DNA of 64,000 nt, taken from contig NZ_JARVTG010000002.1 in assembly GCF_029846635.1 (NCBI RefSeq), forward strand, positions 248,001-312,000, in the 5' to 3' direction. Below are positions 26,065-34,470 of this stretch, piece by piece. The position numbers and the translations under genes are program-made. Source of the DNA: Pokkaliibacter sp. MBI-7. Lineage in GTDB: Bacteria; Pseudomonadota; Gammaproteobacteria; Pseudomonadales; Balneatricaceae. The notes beneath the pieces were generated by a model, which was given only the letters and a program-made list of their open reading frames with translations, did no database searches and was not told where the DNA came from. Each line of letters starts with the position of its first letter. Within the stretch, counting starts at the first letter, position 1.

Positions 26065-28431
26065 TTACACGCGCTGAGGCTGCCACCAGCCCGGCAAAAG
26101 TTGCCTGACCTCCGCCCGGACAAAGCGATCATCGATCAACTCCACTACACCGGTGTCCTCAGTGGTACGGATGACTCTCCCTGCCGCCTGAATTACTTTC
26201 TGCATACCAGGGTAGAGATAGGTGTAATCGTAGCCACGCTCGAAGCGCTGCTGCATCCGCTGTTGCAGCAGCTCATGGTAGTGGTCATAGGGCGGCAGGC
26301 CAAGGGTGGCGACAAAGACGCCGATCAGGCGCTGCCCCGGCAAGTCGATCCCTTCGGCAAACACGCCGCCCAGTACGGCGAAACCGATCTGCTGCTGACC
26401 TTCCTGAAAGCTGTCAATAAAGGCCTGACGTTCGCTGTCGCTCATGCTCGGTTGCTGGCGGTTGAGGTGAATCTCACCGGCTTCCTTTTTCAACGCATCA
26501 TACACCGCATTGAGATAGGCAAAGCTGCTGAGATAGACCAGATAGTTGCCCGGTGCCTGCCGATACTGTTGCAGAATGCGGGCCACCATGGGGCGAATCG
26601 ACTGCTGTCTGTCTTTGTAGCGGGTGCTGATACGGTTGACCAGCCTGACCTGCAGCTGCTCGGCGCGGAAGGGGCTGTCGGTATCAAGCCAGAGGCTGTT
26701 GTCTGGCAGCCCCAGCAGATCGCGATAATAGGCAGCGGGCGCCAGCGTCGCCGAAAACAGCACGGTGGCATGGCTGGTGAGAAAGCGGGGAGCGAGGAAG
26801 TCCGCCGGGATCAGATTATGAATGCCCGTCACGGCTTTGCCTTTCTGTTGCTGGCTAAGCCCGGCTACCGAGTGATCACCGTAGGTTTCAGCCAGACGCT
26901 GATAGCCGATGCACTCAAACAGCAACTCCTGCAGTACCGCATCGGCGGGGTGATCCGTAAGGTAATCAATGATGGCGCTGATCAGGCGCGCCAGTGCGCC
27001 ATCGAGCAGCAGGGGGCGTTGTTGTAGATAGGTCTGACCGAGATCTTCGCCTTTGCGTTGCCGTTGGTTGGTCTCCGGGCGGGCATGCTCCGCTGGCGGC
27101 GTCGCCAGCGTAAATGCTTCATCGACAGCGACTGCGGAGTCTTCAGTGTCCGGCTGCGGTGGTTCCAGTTCGCTCCTGATCAGTTCCCGCCATTTACGCT
27201 GCAGTTGCTCCAGCGGTTTCTTCAGATCAGCAGGCAGCTGCTTTTTCAGTTGTTTCAGACGCGCCTGATGCAGTTCAGCGCTGTACATGCCCCGGGCGCG
27301 GTTGATCAGGTTGTGGGCTTCATCAATCAGGGTGACCACCTGCCAGTCATTTTGCAGCGTCAGGCTATAGAGCATGGCCTGCTGATCAAAATACTGGTTG
27401 ACGTCGGCAATCACCACGTCGCACCAGCGCGCCATTTCCTGCGCCAGAAAGTAGGGGCAGATGTCGTGCCCCAGCGCGATACGACGCAGGCTGGCCTTGT
27501 CCAGCACGCCTGACTGCACTGCTTCGGCACGGGCATCGGCAAGGCGGTCGAAAAATCCCTTTGCCAGTGGGCAGGACTCACCACTGCACGCCAGTGTCGG
27601 ATGTTCGCAGGCGTTGTCTTTGGAGGATAACTCCACAATGCGCAGCGGCAACGGCCCGGTCTGCGCCCTGAGTAACTGCCGGGCGGCATCGACCGCCAGT
27701 TGTTTGCCGGTATTACGGGCGGTGAGAAAAAACAGCCTGTCCAGTGCTTTGCGCGGCATGGCGGTGAGGGCCGGGTAGAGTACGCCCAGTGTCTTTCCAA
27801 TCCCGGTGGGCGCTTGCAGCATCAGGGTCTTGCCGGTGTAGACCGTCTTGTAGACGTTCTCGGCCAGCTGGCGTTGACCCTGACGAAACTGCGCATAGGG
27901 GAAGCTCAGGGTCAGCAGTGAACTGTCACGCAGTTCGCGGTGGTGTTGCTCCTGCTCTGCCCAGTAGCGGAAGCGCTGGCACAGCGCTTCAAGGTGCTGC
28001 CACAAATCCGCACGGTCATGCTGTTCCTGTAGTTGGGTTTCCTTGTCGTTGACGATGTCGAAATACACCAGTCGCAGGGTGACAGATTTCAGATTGTCGC
28101 GGGCACACAGCAGGGCACCGTAAACCTTCAGCTGTGCCCAGTGCAGTGTTCGCTGGGCAGGACCGATACGTGCCACATCACCGCGATGGGTTTTGATCTC
28201 TTCCAGAATGTGTTTGTGAGGCAGGTAGCCGTCAGCGCGCCCGGACAGCAGTAAGCCACTGCATTCGCCTTCCAGCAATAATTCCGCCTGATAGTCGAGG
28301 GTGCGTCGCGACTGCACCAGACGGTGCCCTGCCATACCTTCTTCGGCAGTGGGGGCCGGGGTGTAGCGATGGCTCAGATCACCGCTGCGGGCGGCAAATT
28401 CACAGAGCGTACGGACGGCCACTTTCAGCAT
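26065..28431 (-). CDS. XPD/DinG-like Fe-S ATP-dependent DNA helicase
   Basis: A 788-residue superfamily 2 helicase. Walker A is QAPTGIGKT, the DEAH box is LIDEAHN, and four cysteines between them (CEHPTLAC, SGESC, DICPYF) form the Fe-S cluster typical of XPD/DinG enzymes. C-terminal motifs include YLVYLSSFAYL, FAVLGGVFAEGIDLPG and QAAGRVIRT. Its ATG overlaps the end of the FAN1-like nuclease gene by 7 bases, so the two are translationally coupled and very likely act together in DNA repair. Upstream residues (~50-190) have the PD-(D/E)xK-like stretch LLLSGRADGYLPHKHILEEIKT, possibly a degenerate nuclease domain. Confidence 0.9.
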   Translation of the reverse strand: MLKVAVRTLCEFAARSGDLSHRYTPAPTAEEGMAGHRLVQSRRTLDYQAELLLEGECSGLLLSGRADGYLPHKHILEEIKTHRGDVARIGPAQRTLHWAQLKVYGALLCARDNLKSVTLRLVYFDIVNDKETQLQEQHDRADLWQHLEALCQRFRYWAEQEQHHRELRDSSLLTLSFPYAQFRQGQRQLAENVYKTVYTGKTLMLQAPTGIGKTLGVLYPALTAMPRKALDRLFFLTARNTGKQLAVDAARQLLRAQTGPLPLRIVELSSKDNACEHPTLACSGESCPLAKGFFDRLADARAEAVQSGVLDKASLRRIALGHDICPYFLAQEMARWCDVVIADVNQYFDQQAMLYSLTLQNDWQVVTLIDEAHNLINRARGMYSAELHQARLKQLKKQLPADLKKPLEQLQRKWRELIRSELEPPQPDTEDSAVAVDEAFTLATPPAEHARPETNQRQRKGEDLGQTYLQQRPLLLDGALARLISAIIDYLTDHPADAVLQELLFECIGYQRLAETYGDHSVAGLSQQQKGKAVTGIHNLIPADFLAPRFLTSHATVLFSATLAPAAYYRDLLGLPDNSLWLDTDSPFRAEQLQVRLVNRISTRYKDRQQSIRPMVARILQQYRQAPGNYLVYLSSFAYLNAVYDALKKEAGEIHLNRQQPSMSDSERQAFIDSFQEGQQQIGFAVLGGVFAEGIDLPGQRLIGVFVATLGLPPYDHYHELLQQRMQQRFERGYDYTYLYPGMQKVIQAAGRVIRTTEDTGVVELIDDRFVRAEVRQLLPGWWQPQRV

Positions 28432-30188
28432 AAGGCAGTCTCGTCCGGTGCGGCGTTGATGTTATCAAGCCAGCTGACGTGGCAGACACTGACATCCATG
28501 CCCAGTTCAATAAAGTACTCCAGCCATAACCGCTGATGATCCTGCAGGCGGTCGCCGGGGCCTTTTACTTCGATCAGGCGGACATGGCCGTCCGCATCAA
28601 AACAAATCAGGTCGGGAAAGCCGCTACGGTGTTGTTTGATGTCTTGCAGCAGGCGCAGGAAGATGGCCTTCAGCTGCGGTGCAGGAAGGTGCTGCAGGGC
28701 CAGCTGCAACAGCGGCTGCTCCAGTGCGGGCCAGTAGGTAAAAGGGGTGGTGATACCTTGTTTCAGCTGCCAGTAATGCTGAATCTGCTGGCGGTAACTG
28801 CCGTCGTCCAGCTTTTGCAGACACTCATCAAACAACATCTGACGGCGGCTGACGAAGTCATCGCGCAGTAAATCGGCGGCGGCAGACTGAAAGGGGTGGA
28901 AAAACGCACCGGGCAGGGGGGCAAACAGAGCAGGCCAGCACAACAGGGCAAAGAGGCCGTTGAACAGGGTGTTTTCCACGTAGAAAGCACGGGTCAATGT
29001 GCCCTGCTGCTGACCTTGACGGTGGAAGTAGGCGACGGTTGCCAGCTCCACCGTGCTGCCAGTGGGATAAGGTACGCTGATGTACTGCAGTGGAATGTCG
29101 GCGGGGGCAGGCGGTAGCCGCAGGGGCTGACCGGCCTTTTTCGCCACCCGCTTGAGAATACGATAGAGATAGACCTGTTCATCGGCGTGAGTGGCGCTTT
29201 GCAGAGCCGCTTCGGCGCGCTGATAGACCTCCATCGGCGTTGCTGATTTCTCCAGCAAACGCAGCGTGCGAATTGCCGCTTCCCGGTGACCGCTCTGTTC
29301 ATAACAACGCAGTGCCAGCGCCTGCTGCTGCTCACGTTCAGCCTGTCTGCCGATGCTGAACAGCAGACGTGCCCGGCGACTTTCCAGCCAGGGGTTATCC
29401 AGCGCGGCGGGGACTGTTTCGAGCAGTTCTGCCAGTACCACCTCACTGCTCTCCAGCTGTTCGCGGCATTGATGCAGCTGCAGATAGATGTCGACCTGCT
29501 GCCTTGTCTGAAAGGCTCGTGAGGCGGGGGTGAAGTCTACGCTTTCATAGCGCTGGTGACCCAGCTCGGTCAGCACGAACTCCGACCAGTCCTGGCGCAG
29601 ATTACCGAAAAACAGCAGCCGGACCAGGTCGAACAGCGCCATGCAGGACAGCTGCCAGAGCTGATCGTCAGCCTCTGGCCTCCAGCCCTGATAGGTCATC
29701 CGTCGAGGTGATGCTGGTTCCACGTCTTCGTCAGGGCGTGCGAGGGGCTGCAGCATGTCGATGATCTGCTCTTTCACTGCCGCACGCGGCACGGCGATGT
29801 CAGGCAGCTGATATTGGCAGAGTTGTACTAGTTCGGCTTTGGTTAGCAGCTGGCACAGTTCGCTGAGGGTGATCTCAGGCAACAGCTGCAGAAGCCGGGC
29901 CTCAGCCAGTGCCTGTGCGGCAGCCGGCATATCGGTAACTTCGCTGTAGTTCAGTTTGCTGGTGCGAAACAGTTCACCCTTGCGCATCACCATCCGCATC
30001 AGCAGTGCCTGAGCCTGCGTCGGTAGCTGAAGGAGTGCCTCCAGCTGGCGGGCTTCATCCACATGCAGTAAATCACCATGATGCGTCAGCACCCACTGCA
30101 GTACGGTACGGGCATTGTGCAGGTAGTAGAGCGGGTCATCGAGGGAGGCGCGATCAAGCGTAGGGGTGTTCATGGGAGGCGTCGGCAC
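28425..30188 (-). CDS. FAN1-like nuclease with VRR-NUC domain
   Basis: A 587-residue protein. The C-terminal VRR-NUC domain (residues ~450-575) has the catalytic pattern HRSGFPDLICFD followed by LIEVKGPGDRLQDHQ, that is PD then ExK plus the FAN1-type GPGD-RLQDHQR stretch. The middle is helical repeat-like and the N-terminus matches the FAN1 wing domain (NYSEVTDM). FAN1 enzymes are known 5' flap and crosslink-repair nucleases. Start is GTG 30188, directly after the upstream stop codon; ATG 30173 is an alternative with a poorer binding site. It overlaps the helicase gene, forming a nuclease-helicase pair. Confidence 0.9.
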   Translation of the reverse strand: MPTPPMNTPTLDRASLDDPLYYLHNARTVLQWVLTHHGDLLHVDEARQLEALLQLPTQAQALLMRMVMRKGELFRTSKLNYSEVTDMPAAAQALAEARLLQLLPEITLSELCQLLTKAELVQLCQYQLPDIAVPRAAVKEQIIDMLQPLARPDEDVEPASPRRMTYQGWRPEADDQLWQLSCMALFDLVRLLFFGNLRQDWSEFVLTELGHQRYESVDFTPASRAFQTRQQVDIYLQLHQCREQLESSEVVLAELLETVPAALDNPWLESRRARLLFSIGRQAEREQQQALALRCYEQSGHREAAIRTLRLLEKSATPMEVYQRAEAALQSATHADEQVYLYRILKRVAKKAGQPLRLPPAPADIPLQYISVPYPTGSTVELATVAYFHRQGQQQGTLTRAFYVENTLFNGLFALLCWPALFAPLPGAFFHPFQSAAADLLRDDFVSRRQMLFDECLQKLDDGSYRQQIQHYWQLKQGITTPFTYWPALEQPLLQLALQHLPAPQLKAIFLRLLQDIKQHRSGFPDLICFDADGHVRLIEVKGPGDRLQDHQRLWLEYFIELGMDVSVCHVSWLDNINAAPDETALC

Positions 30189-30392
30189 TTAGTTCTTTTC
30201 CATCAGATGGACGATGACTTCCTTGATAAGAAAGGCAAACAGACCAAGCCCCAACGTCAAAAACAGGATGAGCGTGCCGAATTTGCCCGCTTTCGATTTC
30301 TTCGCCAGATCATAGATGATGAAGAATACAAAGCAGGCGAACACCGTCAGGCCGATATTCAACGTCAGATTTTCCATTTCCGCTAAACGCAC
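30189..30392 (-). CDS. DUF2788-type small inner-membrane protein
   Basis: A 67-residue protein with two hydrophobic segments (IGLTVFACFVFFIIYDLA and FGTLILFLTLGLGLFAFLI) separated by a basic loop KKSKAGK. This matches the DUF2788 pattern; function unknown. GTG 30392 has GAGG 8 bases upstream, while ATG 30377 is an alternative with no good site. Its stop codon is adjacent to the start of the FAN1-like gene, so it heads that operon. Confidence 0.7.
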   Translation of the reverse strand: MRLAEMENLTLNIGLTVFACFVFFIIYDLAKKSKAGKFGTLILFLTLGLGLFAFLIKEVIVHLMEKN

Positions 30393-30454
30393 GAGCAGAG
30401 CCTCATCGGGGGAAAGGCAGCAGTTTAGCGCAGTTGACAGGGAGATTCAGGTCG

Positions 30455-31189
30455 TCAGTCTTGCTGTTCGCCAGCGCGAAACCATGCCTCTACCAGCACA
30501 CGTGCCAGAGGCGTCCAGTGTTGCTGTGGCTGCTGACGTTCCTGTTGCAAGGCATGCCAATCCAGTCTGACCACCGTGCCTTCTGCTTCATCAAACTGCG
30601 GGTGTTCGCTGATGTTGATGTAGGTCGGCATGCAGGTGAGCTGCACTGCACCGTTATCGGGTTCCTGAGTCAGACACCACCAGGCGGAAGGAGGGATGTG
30701 CCCGTCGTGGCCGCTTTCTTCCTGCAGCTCACGCAAAGCCCCCTGGCTTGCCTGAGCGCCATCCTGTTGAGGGTGGATGCCGCCGCCGAATACGGACAGA
30801 TAACCCGGGTACAGATGATTTTTGCTGGAGCGCTGCTGGAACAGAAACTGCTGCTGGTGCACATCCATCGCCATGCAGGTTGCTGCGATCAGCATGGGGC
30901 GCTGACCAGCACGACGCAGGGTCATGATGGTGGCGTAGTCTGACTCGAGATAGGTCAGCAGGCGATGGCTCGCAGCACCTGAAGGGGCTGTCTTGGGTAA
31001 CGCGGCGAGTACGCACACAGGCTCATTGATCGTCAGCGCTTTGCACTGCTGCTGATAGGCAGCCTGCAGGGAATCAGGCACTCGTAATTCACCCACCTTT
31101 TCCAGCACCGGTTCCTGCCGCCAGAGGGCAACGAGCTGGATGTGTTCTGCATCAAGTTGGTTGAGGTCGGCGAGCAGCGTAGTGGACAT
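30455..31189 (-). CDS. Nudix hydrolase
   Basis: A 244-residue protein. The Nudix box is GGGIHPQQDGAQASQGALRELQEESG, in the pattern G-x5-E-x7-REUxEExGU. The first glutamate position is occupied by Gln/Asp, while REL-EESG is intact. The long N-terminal half (residues 1-100) is not part of the Nudix fold. Nudix enzymes hydrolyse nucleoside diphosphates linked to other groups; the specific substrate is not evident. ATG 31189 has AGGGA 6 bases upstream, while ATG 31195 abuts it. It follows the glpD terminator, so it has its own promoter. Confidence 0.85.
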   Translation of the reverse strand: MSTTLLADLNQLDAEHIQLVALWRQEPVLEKVGELRVPDSLQAAYQQQCKALTINEPVCVLAALPKTAPSGAASHRLLTYLESDYATIMTLRRAGQRPMLIAATCMAMDVHQQQFLFQQRSSKNHLYPGYLSVFGGGIHPQQDGAQASQGALRELQEESGHDGHIPPSAWWCLTQEPDNGAVQLTCMPTYINISEHPQFDEAEGTVVRLDWHALQQERQQPQQHWTPLARVLVEAWFRAGEQQD

Positions 31190-31314
31190 GGGCATTCCCT
31201 GTTGTGGCGGTCGATCTGGTCTGGTCAGAAGCCCGGTTACGTTAGCACAGATGGAGGCTTTGGGTGGTCAGTGTCCGGGAGGACGAGGAGGTGCAGGGAG
31301 ACATTTTTGCAGAC

Positions 31315-31342
31315 AAAAAAAAGGCCCTCAACAAGGAGGGCC
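31315..31342 (-). terminator. Terminator of glpD
   Basis: On the minus strand a 7-bp GC stem (arm GGCCCTC) is followed by eight T. It lies about 90 bases after the glpD stop codon and before the Nudix gene. Confidence 0.9.
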
Positions 31343-31428
31343 AAGGGAAGTGCTCACACATCAACGCTCAGCTATATGAACACAGGGCAACAACAGGGAA
31401 TGACATGAATAAACGGGTGATGTTCTCC

Positions 31429-32976
31429 TCAGTGGTTAGCTGCATTGGCAACGGCGTAGAGATGACTGGCTTTGCCATCACCGCTGAGGTAGTCACGCAG
31501 TGCCGCCTGCTGGCTGCTGTCCAGCGCCAGACCGAGTTTGCTGCGACGCCAGAGAATATCTTCTGCCTGGACTGCCCATTCCTGTTCGATCAGGTAATCC
31601 ACCTCGGCCTGATAGAGATCAGCACCGAAGTGCTTGCCCAGATCGTTCACTGACTGGGCATTGCCCAGAATGCTGCGCGTCAGTGTGCCGTAACTGCGAA
31701 CAAAGCGCTGCAGCATGGCTTCCGGTGCCCACGGGTAGCCGTCTTTCAGGTAGGTCAGGAAGCTGGCGTGATCACGGAATTCACCGCCGGGCAAAATGCT
31801 GCCTGCCGTCCAGGGCGCATGCATATGAGGGAAATAATCCTGCAGTCGGTTGACTGCTGCTTCTGACAGCTTGCGATAGGTGGTGATCTTGCCGCCAAAA
31901 ATAGACACCAGTGGCGCTACACCGTTGGCATCTTCCACTTCAAAGGTGTAATCACGGGTTACTGCTGAGGGGTTATTCGCCTCGTCATCCAGCAGAGGGC
32001 GCACTCCTGCGTAGGTCCAGACCACATCATCGCGTTTGATTTGCTGACGGAAGTGCTTGTTGGTGACATCAATCAGGTAGCTGATCTCGTCTTCAGTCAT
32101 ATGGACCTTATAGGGATCGCCTTTGTATTCCAGATCGGTAGTGCCGATCAGCGAGTACTTGTCCATGTAGGGAATGACGAAAACAATGCGCTTGTCGTCG
32201 TTTTGCAGAATATAGGCTGCTTTCTCTTCATGAATACGTGGCACCACCATGTGGCTACCCTGTACCAGGCGAATGTTCTTCGGCGACTTGCGCTTGAGGG
32301 CGGTGTCGAAGAAGGATGACACCCAGGGGCCAGCTGCGTTGACCAGTGCCTTGGCGCGCACATCGTAGCTTTCGGCGCTACCTTCTTCCTGCAGTGTGAC
32401 AACCCAGTGGCCGCCGTCACGTTTGGCATTGATACAGCTGGTGCGAGTCTTGATGACTGCACCCAGCTCGCGAGCCTGCATGGCATTGAGCACCACCAGA
32501 CGAGCGTCATCGACCCAACAGTCTGAATACTCGAAACCCTTGGTGATCTCGGCGTTCAATGCACTGTTGGCACCGAAGCGCAGGCTGCTGGCAGCGGGCA
32601 GCGTTGTGCGTTTGCTGAGGTTGTCATAGAGGAACAGGCCTGCACGAATCATCCAGGCCGGACGCAGGTGCGGGCGATGTGGCAGGCGAAAGCGCAAAGG
32701 CCAGACAATGTGCGGAGCCTTGTTCAGCAGCACTTCACGTTCTTTCAGTGCTTCTTTGACCAGACGGAATTCGTAGTATTCCAGATAGCGCAGACCACCG
32801 TGGATCAGCTTGCTGGAAGAGGAGGAAGTGGCACTGGCCAGGTCGCGTTGCTCCGCCAGCATGACTCGCAGACCACGGCCTGCTGCATCGTTGGCGATAC
32901 CGACACCGTTCACCCCGCCACCGATGACAAAGAGATCGTACATGGGAGTGGCTTGATCAGTGTTGCCCTGGCTCAT
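31429..32976 (-). CDS. glpD: Aerobic glycerol-3-phosphate dehydrogenase
   Basis: A 515-residue FAD enzyme. The N-terminal dinucleotide-binding motif is YDLFVIGGGVNGVGIANDAAGRG, followed by SSKLIHGGLRYLE, the catalytic domain and a C-terminal cap (EDILWRRSKLGL). It oxidises glycerol-3-phosphate to dihydroxyacetone phosphate at the inner membrane and passes electrons to quinone. GAGGTAAGT precedes the ATG. A GlpR-like operator lies 14-33 bases upstream. glpR is upstream on the same strand. Confidence 0.96.
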   Translation of the reverse strand: MSQGNTDQATPMYDLFVIGGGVNGVGIANDAAGRGLRVMLAEQRDLASATSSSSSKLIHGGLRYLEYYEFRLVKEALKEREVLLNKAPHIVWPLRFRLPHRPHLRPAWMIRAGLFLYDNLSKRTTLPAASSLRFGANSALNAEITKGFEYSDCWVDDARLVVLNAMQARELGAVIKTRTSCINAKRDGGHWVVTLQEEGSAESYDVRAKALVNAAGPWVSSFFDTALKRKSPKNIRLVQGSHMVVPRIHEEKAAYILQNDDKRIVFVIPYMDKYSLIGTTDLEYKGDPYKVHMTEDEISYLIDVTNKHFRQQIKRDDVVWTYAGVRPLLDDEANNPSAVTRDYTFEVEDANGVAPLVSIFGGKITTYRKLSEAAVNRLQDYFPHMHAPWTAGSILPGGEFRDHASFLTYLKDGYPWAPEAMLQRFVRSYGTLTRSILGNAQSVNDLGKHFGADLYQAEVDYLIEQEWAVQAEDILWRRSKLGLALDSSQQAALRDYLSGDGKASHLYAVANAANH

Positions 32977-33324
32977 ACTTACCTCGTTGAATGTTCGATA
33001 AGTGACAAATTAGAAAATTTACGAAACTATAGTGTTCGTCTTTGATCCCGGCAAGTGAAAAATCATGAAAATGTTTTGCTGCTTTTTGTTCTCTTCATGA
33101 ACGTATTTGAACTGTCCTGGCCATGATGTGCGCGGCAAGATTCATCAGGCACAGATTAGACAGGTCAGATGACAGTCAGTGAGTTGCTGCTGGGTGTCGC
33201 AGGCGAAAGGGGCAGGGAGTAGTGCGGTGGCGCAGAGAAAAACAAAGGGCAGGTCAGAAGAGACGTGAGAGGAGCGTAGGCCGCCCCTGCTCATAACAGG
33301 TTCAAAGGCGAAGCTAAACGGGCT
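32977..33324. other. glpD promoter region
   Basis: This 348-base gap between glpR and glpD contains a GlpR-like site at 32990-33009 and a half-site (AGTGTTCGT) at 33031-33039, followed by an AT-rich stretch. From about 33110 to 33324 I see no gene, clear hairpin or repeat. Confidence 0.6.
32990..33009. promoter_or_regulatory. GlpR-type operator at glpD
   Basis: The site begins AATGTTCGATAA and agrees with 16 of 20 positions of the E. coli GlpR consensus as I know it. It overlaps the expected glpD transcription start, so binding would block transcription. Confidence 0.6.
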
Positions 33325-34086
33325 TCACTCTGTGACGTACAGTTCAACCTGATGCTGGTTGAGTAGTTCCTGAATATGTTTGGGTGGTGCAGCATCGGTA
33401 AACAGGGCGCTGACCTGGCTCAGATTGCCCAGTCGAACCATGGCATTGCGGCCAAACTTTGATGAGTCTGCTGCCAGGAATACATGCTGGGAGTTCTGGA
33501 TAATCGACTGGGCAATGCGCACTTCTCGATAGTCGAAATCAAGCAAAGAGCCGTCTTCAGCGATGCCGCTGATGCCGATAATGCCGTAGTCCATACGGAA
33601 CTGGTTGATGAAATCACGCGTTGCTTCACCGACGATGCCGCCATCACGGGTGCGTACTTCACCACCGGCAATGATGACTGAGAAGTCCTCTTTGGCACTC
33701 AGAATGGATGCCACATGGATATTGTTGGTCACTATGCGCAGATCTTTGTGATTCAGCAGGGCGTGGGCCACGGTTTCGGTCGTGGTGCCGATGTTGATGA
33801 AAACCGAGGCGCCATCAGGAATGTGAGCAGCGACCGTTCTGGCAATTAGCTCTTTCTCCGGATGGTTCATGATCTTGCGGGTGGCATAGGCCGTGTTGAC
33901 GGTGCTGGATTCCCATGCGGCACCGCCATGATGACGGCGAATGCGTTGGGCATCCGCCAGTTGATTCAGATCGCGGCGGATGGTTTGTGGCGTGACGTTG
34001 AATAAGCGCACTAGCTCATCAATTGTCACGAAGCCCTGCTGCTGAACAAGAGCAAGAATTTCGTCCTGACGGCGGTGTTGACTCAT
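33325..34086 (-). CDS. glpR: Glycerol-3-phosphate regulon repressor GlpR
   Basis: A 253-residue DeoR-family repressor. The N-terminal HTH is FVTIDELVRLFNVTPQTIRRDLNQL, and the C-terminal sugar-phosphate sensor domain has INIGTTTETVAHALL and DYGIIGISGIAEDGSLLDFD. It should bind glycerol-3-phosphate and repress glpD and glpK, both of which have matching sites. I chose ATG 34086, which gives the usual MSQHRRQDEIL start; an upstream TTG at 34110 would add eight atypical residues. It lies between glpD and the divergent glpK. Confidence 0.93.
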   Translation of the reverse strand: MSQHRRQDEILALVQQQGFVTIDELVRLFNVTPQTIRRDLNQLADAQRIRRHHGGAAWESSTVNTAYATRKIMNHPEKELIARTVAAHIPDGASVFINIGTTTETVAHALLNHKDLRIVTNNIHVASILSAKEDFSVIIAGGEVRTRDGGIVGEATRDFINQFRMDYGIIGISGIAEDGSLLDFDYREVRIAQSIIQNSQHVFLAADSSKFGRNAMVRLGNLSQVSALFTDAAPPKHIQELLNQHQVELYVTE

Positions 34087-34239
34087 TGCGTGGTGGAGCT
34101 CCCTGTGCAAGAAACCTGATGATGGTGCTGACCTGAGCCGTTAAGCGGGCTACGGGTGCTGCCCAATGTAAGTGGTTAATACAAGTTGACGCTAATAATA
34201 GAGGGCCATCGAGATGCTCTCCAGTGTCATGATTTTTGA

Positions 34240-34259
34240 CGTTTTCGAAAAAGAACTTG
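34240..34259. promoter_or_regulatory. GlpR-type operator 1 at glpK
   Basis: The core TTTTCGAAAAAGAACTT agrees with about 16 of 20 positions of the GlpR consensus. It lies about 210 bases before glpK and about 155 before glpR. Confidence 0.55.
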
Positions 34260-34283
34260 CATCTGGGATCGTCGCGGGCAGAA

Positions 34284-34303
34284 TACGAACAAAATCGAAC
34301 ATG
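34284..34303. promoter_or_regulatory. GlpR-type operator 2 at glpK
   Basis: Its right half AATCGAACAT is a near-perfect half-site, and about 15 of 20 positions fit the consensus. A further inverted half-site (ATGTTCCG) follows at 34312. Paired sites could allow cooperative binding. Confidence 0.5.
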
Positions 34304-34470
34304 GAAAGCGTATGTTCCGGCTTGGCGTAGTAATAAGTTGTAGTGCGTTATCCCGGCAGCTTCGCGAGAGTAAAAGTAACGTGACAGCTCTGCACTGTGG
34401 CCGCGGACACGGACTTCTGACGCGCTTTCCTGATTCCCACTTCGAGAATAACTAGAAAACGGAGGCCTTC

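Larger units (their letters stand above)
34087..34470. other. glpR-glpK divergent promoter region
   Basis: A 384-base region with two GlpR-like sites (34240-34259 and 34284-34303) and a half-site ATGTTCCG at 34312. No gene for the usual glycerol facilitator GlpF is present here. Confidence 0.6.

Noticed and set aside
26026..27027. A 333-residue plus-strand frame over the helicase gene
   Set aside because: It lies antisense to conserved helicase motifs and shows no recognisable domain or ribosome binding site.
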